Shown: positions 25,240 to 33,024 of the stretch, piece after piece
How the letters are laid out: each line of letters begins with the position of its first letter
Numbering within the stretch: position 1 is the first letter of the stretch
DNA from: Sedimentisphaerales bacterium
Lineage (GTDB): Bacteria; Planctomycetota; Phycisphaerae; Sedimentisphaerales; Anaerohalosphaeraceae
Assembly (NCBI GenBank): GCA_028282905.1
Contig: JANQGW010000187.1
Location: 1 to 49,525, forward strand
Reading direction: 5' to 3'
DNA length: 49,525 nt
The notes under the pieces: generated by a model
Seen by the model: the letters and a program-made list of their open reading frames with translations, nothing else
Database searches by the model: none
What the model was told of the DNA's origin: nothing
Position numbers and translations under genes: made by a program

Positions 25240-25458
25240 CTAGCTCACAGAAATCAGCCGCTCTTTTTCATAGGCAAGCACCTCCTCTCTTAGATAGCGG
25301 ACAGCTGCATTTTTTCCATCGCCTAGACACAGCCGGGTAAGCCCAGCCAGCCGGGCATAACGGTCCACACTTGACCGGGAACAGGCCCAGCGTTTCATGA
25401 GTTCTTTCGGGGAAAAGTATTCTTCGGTTTCTTTGACCTGTTTAGATGGGGATGTCAT
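25240..25458 (-). CDS. Excisionase-like helix-turn-helix protein
   Basis: A 72-aa protein starting MTSPSKQVKETEEYFSPKEL. The segment YFSPKELMKRWACSRSSVDR is a MerR/excisionase-type (HTH_17) recognition helix, followed by RYLREEVLAYEKERL. The start at 25458 has a perfect AGGAGG ribosome binding site. An in-frame start 33 nt upstream is less likely. It overlaps the end of the replication gene by 17 nt, so the two are probably cotranslated. The probable role is control of integrase directionality or of element genes. Confidence 0.8.
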   Translation of the reverse strand: MTSPSKQVKETEEYFSPKELMKRWACSRSSVDRYARLAGLTRLCLGDGKNAAVRYLREEVLAYEKERLISVS

Positions 25459-26692
25459 CGAAACCTCCTGTTCGTTCAAAGACCTTGCCAAGTTCGATGG
25501 CTTTCAGAAGTCTTTCCTCTGTAAAATCCTTATCCTGCCAGTACCGCCGGAGTGCATCGGTGAAATCGAACAAACCATCATCGAGATCATGAAAGCCCAT
25601 AATGGCCGAATAGACCAAAAAGCATTTTGCCGCACGGTTGAGGAAAAACTCGTGGTTCGCTCGTCCACCGCTACGGATTTCACGGCTGACTTGCAGCAGG
25701 GGGCCAAACTCGATGGCACAATCTTGGACAGATTTCCACCAAGGATGAGTCGTACGCCTGCACGTATGGTTATTATCCAGCAGTTTTAACGAATACCAGT
25801 TTTCCGTCAGATCACGCCAGACACCCGCCAGACGGCCTATAAGCTGCTGCAAGGAGTTGATGCCATACTCTTTCAGGATAGGGCGTCTAAGCTGAAACTC
25901 GACCCGCCAGACACCTTTGGAAGGTTTCATTTCCCATATTTCGAAGAACCAGTCTTTTTGACTTTTCAGGATTTCCTTGCTTTTGTCATAGATACGAGCC
26001 TGAAGGGGGGCTTTACGGGAACCGACATAAAAGGTTTCCAGATTATTGCCGTCTAAGTACTGGTTTGTCTTTCGGCTGCGACAAACGGCATGTGATCGAA
26101 GAAATTCAAAAGGGATGCTATTGGGAATGAAGTAATCAGCACAAAGGTCACAACGGCTGACTAAAACTCCGGAATTTTCAATTTCGCCGCCCAGATCACG
26201 AATGAAGGTGACCAGTTCTCCATAGAGTCCAAGTAATTCCAACAGCCAGAGGGCTTTAGATTTAAAGGAAACATAGACGTTCTGGAATTTACTACCATCT
26301 TCAGCACTGGCAATAAAAAGATGAAAATTCAAGGTTTCCAGATGATAGGAATAATTAGGACTTTTTCCCCTTGGATGAATAGAACAAATCGTTTTGGGGA
26401 TTTTGTCAAAAACAAAAGGGCTGTCTCGACGTTGAGCCTCTTTTTTGCCGTCTGATAGTCCCCGACAAAGACCTGAATAAAAGTCCGTCCATGTGACAGC
26501 AAGAGACAGGTCGAGGGAATCAATACCACAGGAGAGATACTGGAAATCTTTGACATCTGACATTAGAACATGGGGTGTTACAGACGCCCCCATGTTTTGG
26601 CCTTCTACAGCGTCACCCGCCTGCCGGCGGTCGTCGCTCTCCAAGCCCAAATCCTTCTTGCATTCGTTACTACTACAATCTTTTTCAGCCAT
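25442..26692 (-). CDS. Replication initiation protein, Rep_trans/RstA-MobT-like
   Basis: The 416-aa product shows the pattern of the phage/plasmid replication initiation factor family: LSCGIDSLDLSLAVTWTDF near the start, VSRCDLCADYF, ARIYDKSKEI and GVWRVEFQLRR. Members nick at a double-strand origin and start rolling-circle replication or mobilisation. The start at 26692 follows AAGGAG. The C-terminal ~150 residues are less recognisable. With the integrase and excisionase it makes the element look like an integrative plasmid or phage satellite. I have not pinned down the nucleophilic Tyr. Confidence 0.75.
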   Translation of the reverse strand: MAEKDCSSNECKKDLGLESDDRRQAGDAVEGQNMGASVTPHVLMSDVKDFQYLSCGIDSLDLSLAVTWTDFYSGLCRGLSDGKKEAQRRDSPFVFDKIPKTICSIHPRGKSPNYSYHLETLNFHLFIASAEDGSKFQNVYVSFKSKALWLLELLGLYGELVTFIRDLGGEIENSGVLVSRCDLCADYFIPNSIPFEFLRSHAVCRSRKTNQYLDGNNLETFYVGSRKAPLQARIYDKSKEILKSQKDWFFEIWEMKPSKGVWRVEFQLRRPILKEYGINSLQQLIGRLAGVWRDLTENWYSLKLLDNNHTCRRTTHPWWKSVQDCAIEFGPLLQVSREIRSGGRANHEFFLNRAAKCFLVYSAIMGFHDLDDGLFDFTDALRRYWQDKDFTEERLLKAIELGKVFERTGGFDDIPI

Positions 26693-26801
26693 TTCAGGCT
26701 CCTTTCTGGTAGATCATCTACCGTAAAGAACCCATGGCTGACTACTCACTCAAACGATGAACTTTCGCTGACTTTCGGGATAATTGAATTATTACGATTT
26801 A

Positions 26802-26969
26802 CTACTTCTTTCTAAACAAATCCTTAAAACCTTCAGCAATACCTGTCAATGTCATTCCAAGGCCTTTTTTCCTAGCGGGCTGTAACTGATAAAGCCTCGT
26901 TTTTCCGCTGTCATCATACAATTCAACAGGCTTTGGTAAGTCTTTAACATTTACTCTTAACGCTTTCAT
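26802..26969 (-). CDS. Small hypothetical protein of the mobile element
   Basis: A 55-aa reading frame begins MKALRVNVKDLPKPVELYDD and ends GMTLTGIAEGFKDLFRKK. An AAAGGA ribosome binding site lies just upstream of the ATG (26969). It is basic, with no membrane segment, and lies between the regulator and the Rep gene in the same direction with short gaps. I do not recognise the family. Its place before rep suggests an accessory replication or copy-control protein. Confidence 0.55.
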   Translation of the reverse strand: MKALRVNVKDLPKPVELYDDSGKTRLYQLQPARKKGLGMTLTGIAEGFKDLFRKK

Positions 26970-26987
26970 TTTTGAATCCTTTCAATC

Positions 26988-27404
26988 TTAATCGCTTCGA
27001 TCATTTATATAATCTCCGTACTCCGAGATATCCGACAATATGTCTATCCACTGGTCGCATTCATCTTTTGGAACAAGATCAATACGTTTTTTGCTGTCTC
27101 TCACTTTTGACTTGCCAAAAACAGTTTTCACATGCTCGGGTAAAATGAAACTAAAAACAGTCAATCCACCACTTTTAGCACGTTTCAATACGGCTTCCCT
27201 AGATACACCCACATACTCCGGCACAAATTGCAGCGGGATTGTCAATATGTTTTCATCATATAATTCATTAAGCCACCAATTAAAACTAGTAGAGCCACGT
27301 TCTGCATACCAGCGGGTATTTTCATACAACAAGGTCACAGCTTTTGATTTTTTCCATTTACCGGGAGGTTTCACCGGCTCAATTTGTTTCTGGTTTCTTA
27401 CCAT
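26988..27404 (-). CDS. Putative DNA-binding protein of the mobile element
   Basis: I use ATG 27404, giving 138 aa (MVRNQKQIEPVKPPGKWKKS). A TTG at 27440 would add 12 residues but lies inside the palindrome. The central part LTIPLQFVPEYVGVSREAVL then KRAKSGGLTVFSF looks like a helix-turn-helix that places a recognition helix after VGVS. The rest is charged and soluble. It is the first gene of the - strand operon and the palindrome at 27435-27457 stands directly upstream, so autoregulation is plausible. No family assignment is made. Confidence 0.55.
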   Translation of the reverse strand: MVRNQKQIEPVKPPGKWKKSKAVTLLYENTRWYAERGSTSFNWWLNELYDENILTIPLQFVPEYVGVSREAVLKRAKSGGLTVFSFILPEHVKTVFGKSKVRDSKKRIDLVPKDECDQWIDILSDISEYGDYINDRSD

Positions 27405-27434
27405 GTTTCTCAATTTACTGATTGGTGCCGAATC

Positions 27435-27457
27435 TGTCAACTAAAAATTAGTTGACA
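27435..27457. promoter_or_regulatory. Perfect palindromic operator upstream of the element operon
   Basis: TGTCAACTAA (27435-27444) and TTAGTTGACA (27448-27457) are perfect inverted repeats separated by AAA. Each arm contains TTGACA on one strand, so the operator may overlap a -35 box. It lies 31 nt ahead of the chosen start of the - strand operon. Confidence 0.6.
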
Positions 27458-27481
27458 ATTTGAGAAATAATTAAAAGTGCC

Positions 27482-27531
27482 GTTTTCCTCAAATCACCCT
27501 GAATTGGGGTGAAGGGTAATCCGAGGAAAAC
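27482..27531. repeat. Nested inverted repeat, possible replication origin
   Basis: GTTTTCCTC (27482-27490) and GAGGAAAAC (27523-27531) are perfect arms enclosing a second stem, CACCC/GGGTG (27495-27499/27507-27511). This cruciform-capable structure lies in the non-coding end of an element that encodes a Rep_trans protein, so it could be its origin. That function is inferred from position only. Confidence 0.4.
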
Positions 27532-27567
27532 TATGTCTTAGAGAAGTGAGGTTATTAACGGGGTCAC

Positions 27568-27581
27568 ACCCCGGAGGTCGT
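27568..27581 (+). repeat. tRNA-fMet fragment, copy R1
   Basis: CCCGGAGGTCGT (27570-27581) equals bases of the tRNA anticodon arm and variable loop. The preceding CGGGGTCACACCCCG still folds like an altered anticodon arm. Similarity stops before the T-arm. Confidence 0.6.
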
Positions 27582-27583
27582 CA

Positions 27584-27800
27584 AAAATAGAAGGAAATAG
27601 GCATGTTTTAAGGGTAAACTGAAGTCAAAATGAGGTCGATTTCGTCTGAACATGAACCGCTTTTTTAGACTAAAAAACGGCATTGAAAAATGTACATCAC
27701 TTTGTACATTACCACTTGCAAAACATGGAAAATGTGGTATATATGGCAAAAAGCTAAGTGTAGAAAAACTCGTAAGTTAAGGCGAGGAAAGGGCTTAAGT
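27584..27800 (+). pseudogene. Decayed leader and 5' end of an integrase gene
   Basis: This stretch matches the region from the tRNA to the intact integrase in broken pieces. The TGTACAT pair recurs at 27691 and 27703, ACATGGAAAA recurs near 27722, and GGCAAAAAGCT near 27744 equals part of codons 18-22 of the integrase. No open frame survives. It is best read as a remnant of an older related integrase. Confidence 0.5.
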
Positions 27801-27806
27801 TGTCCT

Positions 27807-27832
27807 CTCATAGCCCGGAGGTCGTTGGTTCG
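27807..27832 (+). repeat. tRNA-fMet fragment, copy R2 (att-like)
   Basis: 26 nt match the tRNA from the anticodon loop to the T-loop (21243-21268) with one mismatch. Identity ends abruptly after TTGGTTCG. This marks the likely right end of the 6.5-kb element that starts at the tRNA. Confidence 0.75.
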
Positions 27833-28001
27833 GGCAGACCATTTTATAATGGCAAATCCTTGAAAGTCAATTATAGGCATTCAAAAGACAATATTATCCC
27901 TTCGCCTTGCTCTCTTTTATCCTTATTATATCAAATTTAATTCAACAATCTGATCCAGAGTGATATTTTGTGGGTATAATCATCTTTAGAGAGGTTGTTA
28001 A

Positions 28002-28460
28002 ATGAAGAGTGCATTGCTTGTTTTGCTGTTTCCCGTGTCCATTATAGGTAGTAATGGACAGCAGGTATTTGATGAGATTATAGAAGTTCCTCAATCAGGA
28101 AATAATTGATTTAACATCACGAGTGGTGCCGTAACCCAGTCAATTGCTCTGGCACAATCATGAGTCTATTGCGTTCATTCATTTTGGGGCAAACACATTT
28201 AGCCGCCGGGAGTGGAACAGCGGCAAAGAAGGCTCTGCAAGCTTTTGATTCGTCCGGCCTAGATACGGACCAATGGTGTCGCCTGATGAAGGCAACTGGG
28301 ATGTCAAAAATCATCATTTCGGTAAAACACGATGATGTCTTCTGTCTCTGGCAAACGCGTTATACGAAACATTCTTTTATCTTCCCCCTTGGCGATACGG
28401 CCAGGGAGATGTGCTGTGCGATTTATCTGGCTTTTTCGTGAAGGATGGTGAGACAACAAC
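28002..28460 (+). pseudogene. GH29 alpha-L-fucosidase pseudogene (5' part)
   Basis: Pieces of an alpha-L-fucosidase occur in three frames. MKSALLVLLFPVSIIGSNGQ (28002-) looks like a signal peptide, ending in a stop at 28109. Then PSQLLWHNHESIAFIHFGAN and TFSRREWNSGKEGSASF follow in another frame with a stop. GLDTDQWCRLMKATGM and SVKHDDVFCLWQTRYTKHS come next, and after another shift PWRYGQGDVLCDLSGFFVKD. These match the secreted Bacteroidetes/Planctomycetes type. The rest of the gene is gone. A TATAAT at 27975-27980 may be its old promoter. The downstream stretch 28461-28828 has no recognisable gene. Confidence 0.8.
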
Positions 28461-28828
28461 TGTCAATATTGTCAATATACAAGCTAATCTGCGAGTCAAA
28501 GAACTGAAAAATCGTAATAAGGGAGGCTCGGTGAATCGGACGGAGTTTGAACATAGCAAAGATATATTTATCGATTCCGTTCTTACGGGTGTTGTGAAAG
28601 AAATATATTCCAGTTGAGTTTATAAGAGAAGGGTACTTAAGAGGTGTAAATATATCTACAGAGTCCTTTTTTGGGCATATGTTATAAGTCTCTTTATAAA
28701 AGAAAGATATGTTTTTTTATTGGAAAAATTAGAATCTTAAAGGAATTAACGATATTTTTTACGTTATTGTTATGTGGGACAGTTACTTGAATCAAGTGGA
28801 ACATTCTAAAAACAGCGGACGCGAATAG

Positions 28829-29341
28829 ATGGCTGAAAAATCTGATCATCGACGGTTTTTGGAGTTATATGCCAAGTCCCAGCCTCGGGTGTATTCTTTT
28901 ATATTGATGCTTGTTCGCAGCAATCATGATGCCGATGAGATATTTCAGGAAACCTCGGCGTTATTATGGGAGAAGTTTGATCAGTACCAAGAGGGTACGA
29001 ATTTTGGGGCGTGGGCAGTGACAATTGCCAAGTATCAGGTTTTTGACTATTTGCGTAAAAGCAAGAAGTATCAACATCGGCTGAGCCTTGAGATGATTCA
29101 GGATATTTCCGACATCGCTGAACCGGAAGCTGAGGCAGTTGATGGGCGTTTGCAGATACTCAGAAACTGTCTCTATAAGTTAGATCGCCTCAATCGGTCT
29201 TTGCTGTCGTTGAGATATCAACAAAATGTTTCCGTCAAAGAGATTGCTCAGCGGAAAGGGGTATCTACGGGAGCTATGTATCGAAGGTTAACTAAAGTAT
29301 TTGAAGTTCTTCGCAGATGTATTAATCGCTCAATAGCTTGA
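28829..29341 (+). CDS. ECF sigma factor (Rhodopirellula/Verrucomicrobium type)
   Basis: A 170-aa sigma-70-family protein with region 2 (YSFILMLVRSNHDADEIFQE then GTNFGAWAVTIAKYQVFDYL) and region 4 (LLSLRYQQNVSVKEIAQRKG with helix-turn-helix). There is no region 3, as is usual for ECF factors. The pattern fits the large planctomycete/verrucomicrobial ECF group. The FecR-LamG gene begins 9 nt downstream, so the two form a sigma/regulator pair. Likely targets are nearby exoprotein genes, by inference. A close paralogue lies at 46907. Confidence 0.93.
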   Translation: MAEKSDHRRFLELYAKSQPRVYSFILMLVRSNHDADEIFQETSALLWEKFDQYQEGTNFGAWAVTIAKYQVFDYLRKSKKYQHRLSLEMIQDISDIAEPEAEAVDGRLQILRNCLYKLDRLNRSLLSLRYQQNVSVKEIAQRKGVSTGAMYRRLTKVFEVLRRCINRSIA

Positions 29342-29350
29342 AAATAATGA

Positions 29351-31078
29351 ATGATGATTAATAACGAAAATAAAGCACAGATTGATAATATGCTGTTCCT
29401 GCTGCTCGAGGACGCACTTGACCAGCAAGGTGTTCAATCTATCAATGATTGGCTTTCTACCGGACCTGAGGCCAAAAGGTATTTTTGCGTGTTTGTCAGT
29501 GACTATGTTGCTATGAAGCACCAGGTCAATGCGGATATAAATGTTACCCAAGAGGCTGATCTTATTTCAGATGAGTTTGACAGAGAATTGTGGTCCACTC
29601 TGTCCAGTTATGAAAAATCTGCTCCTGCGATTATAATTGAAAAACCGGCTGTCGAGAGAGAACTTGTCAAGGTACACCACTATGCGAAGCCGACTCGAAA
29701 AATACCTAAAAGTTCTTTATACACGGCAATTGCATCCATTGCGGCTATCCTCTTTTTTGCGATCTATCTACATACACATCCTCCTCGTTCCTCAGTCTTT
29801 GTGGGGACGCTGGAGAATACCATAGGTGCTGCATGGGAAGATCCTTCCGGAGCGATTCGCAATGGCTGCGATCTGTATGTCGGCCCAATGCACTTGACCA
29901 AAGGATTTGCTGAAATCCTGCTTGTCGATGGCGTGCAATTGATTTTTGAGGCACCGGCAGAATTTACTTTAGAATCTTCTTCCCAAATGTATCTCCAAAA
30001 AGGGCGTGTAACTGTTCTTGCGGAAGATTGCCAGTCGCCATATGTTGTTCGTACACCATCTTCTTCTGTCGTTGATATGGGGACGGAATTCGGAGTTATG
30101 GTCGATGAGAATCAGGCAACGATGACGCACATTTATGACGGTCTGGTTGAGCTACGAACTGGATCGGATCCTCTGCGGTATGACAAAGAGCTGCAATTAA
30201 CGGCCAATCGGGCCGGACGTTCAAATCGGCTGGGAGAATTGACAGAGGTGCCGCCGCAGCCGGATATGTTTATTCGCTCACAGCAGTATGCGATTAAATT
30301 AAAAGCTGCAGAAGGCTCAACTTATCACCGTTGGCTGGAGTATACTCAACGGCTTCGTTGCGATCCTGACTTAGTGGCCTATTACACCTTTGACAGCGAT
30401 CCGGATACTCCAGGTGTCTTGCAGAACCAAGCCTCTAGTACTGCAGGTAAGCTCAACGGTATTTTAGGGGGAGGCAGGTTTGAAAAAATGCCGGCTGAAG
30501 CTCCCGGTCGGTGGCCGCAGAAAAAGTGTCTGCGATTTGTTGAGGAGATGGAACACTGTATTATTGTCGAACATGACCCAGCATTGACAATGCAGGACCA
30601 GTTCTCAATGGCTTGCTGGGTATATCTGGAAAATGAATCGTCGGGCGGGCATATACTTTCGAAAAGAATTGGCAATGGAGATGTGGGGTATCAAGTTGCC
30701 TATTTTGGCGATAACAGAAGGGCAGGAGGGCGCCAAGCTTTTAGACTGCAGTTTGGTGCCGGTGAATTCAGGTCTATAGCTGGAGGTCCATTTTGCTTCT
30801 CACGTCCCGAGTACCGAAGCATAGGACAATGGTGGCATGTTGCAGTCACATTTAATGCTGACAATGTGATAACCTTTTATCTGAATGGCAGGGCGGTTGC
30901 GACTCGACGGCACAGTCATAAGATGATTGCAACAACTGAGCCTTTGCGGATTGGGACAGACGCTACGCCGGAAGGAGATCTATCCAGCTTTGGTGGTTTA
31001 ATGGGAGAGTTGGCGATTTTTAAAAGAGTAATTTCTGAAAACGAGGTCCGCAAGATGTATGAAGCGGGTAAACCTTAG
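29351..31078 (+). CDS. FecR-LamG membrane protein, probable anti-sigma partner
   Basis: 575 aa. Residues 1-110 are cytosolic, one membrane segment lies at about 122-140 (LYTAIASIAAILFFAIYL), and the remainder faces the periplasm. After it comes a FecR-like domain (VVRTPSSSVVDMGTEFGVMV), then a LamG/concanavalin-like domain from about residue 340 (LVAYYTFDSDPDTPGVLQNQ to GGLMGELAIFKRVISENEVR). The order cytosolic region, membrane segment, FecR, LamG is typical of planctomycete partners of ECF factors. It probably holds the upstream sigma and senses an outer ligand, perhaps a glycan. Two ATGs stand in tandem at 29351 and 29354. Confidence 0.88.
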   Translation: MMINNENKAQIDNMLFLLLEDALDQQGVQSINDWLSTGPEAKRYFCVFVSDYVAMKHQVNADINVTQEADLISDEFDRELWSTLSSYEKSAPAIIIEKPAVERELVKVHHYAKPTRKIPKSSLYTAIASIAAILFFAIYLHTHPPRSSVFVGTLENTIGAAWEDPSGAIRNGCDLYVGPMHLTKGFAEILLVDGVQLIFEAPAEFTLESSSQMYLQKGRVTVLAEDCQSPYVVRTPSSSVVDMGTEFGVMVDENQATMTHIYDGLVELRTGSDPLRYDKELQLTANRAGRSNRLGELTEVPPQPDMFIRSQQYAIKLKAAEGSTYHRWLEYTQRLRCDPDLVAYYTFDSDPDTPGVLQNQASSTAGKLNGILGGGRFEKMPAEAPGRWPQKKCLRFVEEMEHCIIVEHDPALTMQDQFSMACWVYLENESSGGHILSKRIGNGDVGYQVAYFGDNRRAGGRQAFRLQFGAGEFRSIAGGPFCFSRPEYRSIGQWWHVAVTFNADNVITFYLNGRAVATRRHSHKMIATTEPLRIGTDATPEGDLSSFGGLMGELAIFKRVISENEVRKMYEAGKP

Positions 31079-31117
31079 AAATTAAATTAACACTTTAACT
31101 TAGTATTGTAAAAAAAA

Positions 31118-31199
31118 CAGAGTCAGCAGCAAACTTTGGCCGGTGAGTGCTGACTCTGGAGTGGTCTGCAGGGGCAGTGCCCCTGCGCGAGCCTTTTTT
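31118..31199 (+). terminator. Double hairpin terminator after the FecR-LamG gene
   Basis: CAGAGTCAGCA (31118-31128) pairs perfectly with TGCTGACTCTG (31148-31158). A second stem GCAGGGGC/GCCCCTGC (31168-31175/31179-31186) follows. Six T at 31194-31199 complete it. Confidence 0.8.
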
Positions 31200-31263
31200 A
31201 TTGTAGTAATATCGGCATGAAAAGACAAGATTAATCTCTATTTTATGAACAAGGAAGATGGAA

Positions 31264-32037
31264 ATGTTGAAAAAAAGAGTCGGTTTCACTTTAATTGAGT
31301 TGTTGGTTGTTATTGCGATTATTGCGCTGCTGCTGGCGATAGTGCTTCCCAGCCTTCGTCTGGCCAAGGAAGCGGGAAAACGGGTGGTGTGCATCAGCAA
31401 CCAGCGTCAGTTGGCCTTAGCTTGGACATTGTATGCTCAGAATAACGACAAGACGTTCTGCAGTCCGTGTCCGGGATGGACAGGGGATGATTTGAAATAT
31501 TCGTGGGTTTCGTGGTCCAACTCCGGTGTCTGGCCAGACCAGTGGACGCCGGAAGAGTGGGAAGAATCGATCACTGAAGGCGCTTTGTGGCCCTACAATG
31601 AGACTTTGGAGGTCTATCGTTGTCCTGCCGGGGAAAAGAATGAGCAGGTCACCTATGCGGGCTTTGCGGGACTGGGATGGATGGAACCGCTGAACCGCGA
31701 CTCAGATGGTGAGATTTTGGAAAAATCAACTCAATTAAAACAGCCCTCCACGCGGTCAGTCTATATCGATGAAGGGAAACTGACGCCTCACTTTTACAGT
31801 GTTTACTACAATCAGGAGATGTTTTGGGATCAACCCCCGAATCGCCACAACAAAGGCGTGACAATGTCGTTTGCAGATGGCCATGCCGATTACTGGAAGT
31901 GGCAGGATTCGCGAACTGAAGAGATGTGCCAGATGGAGTGGAGCGAGTTTCAGTCAACCTGGCAGCACAAACCTGTGACGGATAACGACGATCTTTTCAA
32001 GTTGCGTCGTGCGGCGTGGGGTAAATTGGGAAAATAA
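31264..32037 (+). CDS. Type II secretion pseudopilin-like protein (H-X9-DG family)
   Basis: The N-terminus [20 protein letters not shown] is a prepilin cleavage/methylation motif followed by the hydrophobic helix. The C-terminal region has [17 protein letters not shown], the H-X9-DG motif common in planctomycete pseudopilins. I prefer ATG 31264 (257 aa), because AAGGA lies 8 nt before it; ATG 31258 is too close to that site. Such proteins are very numerous in planctomycetes, and their role (pseudopilus or surface attachment) is not clear. It stands between the sigma pair and the LamG exoproteins and ends 125 nt before the next gene's leader. Confidence 0.88.
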   Translation: MLKKRVGFTLIELLVVIAIIALLLAIVLPSLRLAKEAGKRVVCISNQRQLALAWTLYAQNNDKTFCSPCPGWTGDDLKYSWVSWSNSGVWPDQWTPEEWEESITEGALWPYNETLEVYRCPAGEKNEQVTYAGFAGLGWMEPLNRDSDGEILEKSTQLKQPSTRSVYIDEGKLTPHFYSVYYNQEMFWDQPPNRHNKGVTMSFADGHADYWKWQDSRTEEMCQMEWSEFQSTWQHKPVTDNDDLFKLRRAAWGKLGK

Positions 32038-32110
32038 ACGTAAATCAACCGTTGTGACTAAGAATTCAACTGGGACTGAAGTTCTTTGTGAGGAATGAGT
32101 GATTAAAGAT

Positions 32111-32131
32111 GTTTGCAAGCGTTTTGCAAAC
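32111..32131. promoter_or_regulatory. LacI-type palindromic operator candidate
   Basis: GTTTGCAA (32111-32118) and TTGCAAAC (32124-32131) are perfect inverted repeats over GCGTT, similar in size to LacI/CcpA-family operators. It lies 35 nt before the PEP-CTERM LamG gene, within its probable promoter or leader. It was not seen before the two related genes downstream. Confidence 0.45.
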
Positions 32132-32165
32132 GAAATGATGATAAGTTTTTTTACGGAGGTGTATG

Positions 32166-32858
32166 ATGGAAAGAAAAATGATGTATGTATGTCTGGTTGT
32201 ATTATGCGCTGTTGGTATGGCTCAGGCAGGCTTTGAAGCCTGGCAGACACAGGCTGCGGGGACGGCTGGTAATGTGGTAGCGGATAATGCCGGTTACACA
32301 TTCGATGGGACGGAAGGTATGGACTTCGATTACGGCGACTTGACCGCTGGAGCGGGTGCTACGATTGAATTGATCTTCAATCTGACTGACACGGGTGCTG
32401 TCTCCACCGCGATTGCTGCTATTCCCGGGGGGGCCACCAACCCGAATGGCTATAAGCTTGACCAGTGGAACCGACAGGGTGTTTTCGGCATGACAGTTCC
32501 CGGTGTTGGTGATTATATCTTTTCCGGTGCTCCTTCTGCTTTTGACGCTCTAACACATGCCGTCTTTGTGAATCGCGCAGACGGCCAGTATGAGCTCTTT
32601 ATCAATGGTGTTTCGATGGGAACAGATACGCGCGGCGGCAGCTGGGTAACCAACGGTGGTCTCGGCCGTCTGGGTTGTATGCAGAGTACTACAAATGATA
32701 ACATTGATGTCTGCACCGGAACGATCTTTGCTGTTGGAACCTATGATCGCGAATTGGATGCAGCAGAAGTTGCCGCTCTGGCTGCTACGGTTCCTGAGCC
32801 GACGACAATGCTGCTGCTGGGGATGGGTGGTTTGAGCCTGATTCGCCGACGGAAGTAA
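32166..32858 (+). CDS. Secreted LamG-like protein with PEP-CTERM anchor
   Basis: 230 aa. A signal peptide (MYVCLVVLCAVGMAQAG) is followed by one LamG-like jelly-roll domain of about 180 residues. The end is VPEPTTMLLLGMGGLSLIRR plus RK: PEP box, hydrophobic segment and basic tail, the PEP-CTERM signal processed by exosortases. The domain is almost the same as those in the next two secreted proteins (for example LDQWNRQGVFGMTVPGVGDY). ATG 32166 is preferred, 6 nt after GGAGG; ATG 32163 is the alternative. The likely role is a surface or extracellular matrix glycan binder. Confidence 0.88.
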   Translation: MERKMMYVCLVVLCAVGMAQAGFEAWQTQAAGTAGNVVADNAGYTFDGTEGMDFDYGDLTAGAGATIELIFNLTDTGAVSTAIAAIPGGATNPNGYKLDQWNRQGVFGMTVPGVGDYIFSGAPSAFDALTHAVFVNRADGQYELFINGVSMGTDTRGGSWVTNGGLGRLGCMQSTTNDNIDVCTGTIFAVGTYDRELDAAEVAALAATVPEPTTMLLLGMGGLSLIRRRK

Positions 32859-32910
32859 TTGCTAACTTTGTTTAGGAATGACTGAAAAGTCTTGAAGAAA
32901 AGAGCATGTT

Positions 32911-32942
32911 CGCGGTTTCCGGTGATTTCACTGGAGACCGCG
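32911..32942 (+). terminator. Hairpin after the PEP-CTERM gene
   Basis: CGCGGTTTCCGGTGA (32911-32925) pairs with TCACTGGAGACCGCG (32928-32942) with two G.T pairs. No T-tract follows, so the terminator role is tentative. Confidence 0.5.
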
Positions 32943-33024
32943 GATGGTTAAAGGGAAGTATTAAATGAAAGGCATTGTTTGCTTCATTTAACGGTAGTGT
33001 TAATAATTATTTAAGGAGATTGCC

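Noticed and set aside
25504..25789. Frames on either strand within the replication gene
   Set aside because: The - strand Rep frame has clear family motifs, a ribosome binding site and coupling to the excisionase-like gene; the others are overlaps.
28411..28617. 68-codon + frame as an independent gene
   Set aside because: Its first part is the shifted continuation of the fucosidase pseudogene; the remainder resembles nothing I know and has no clear start.
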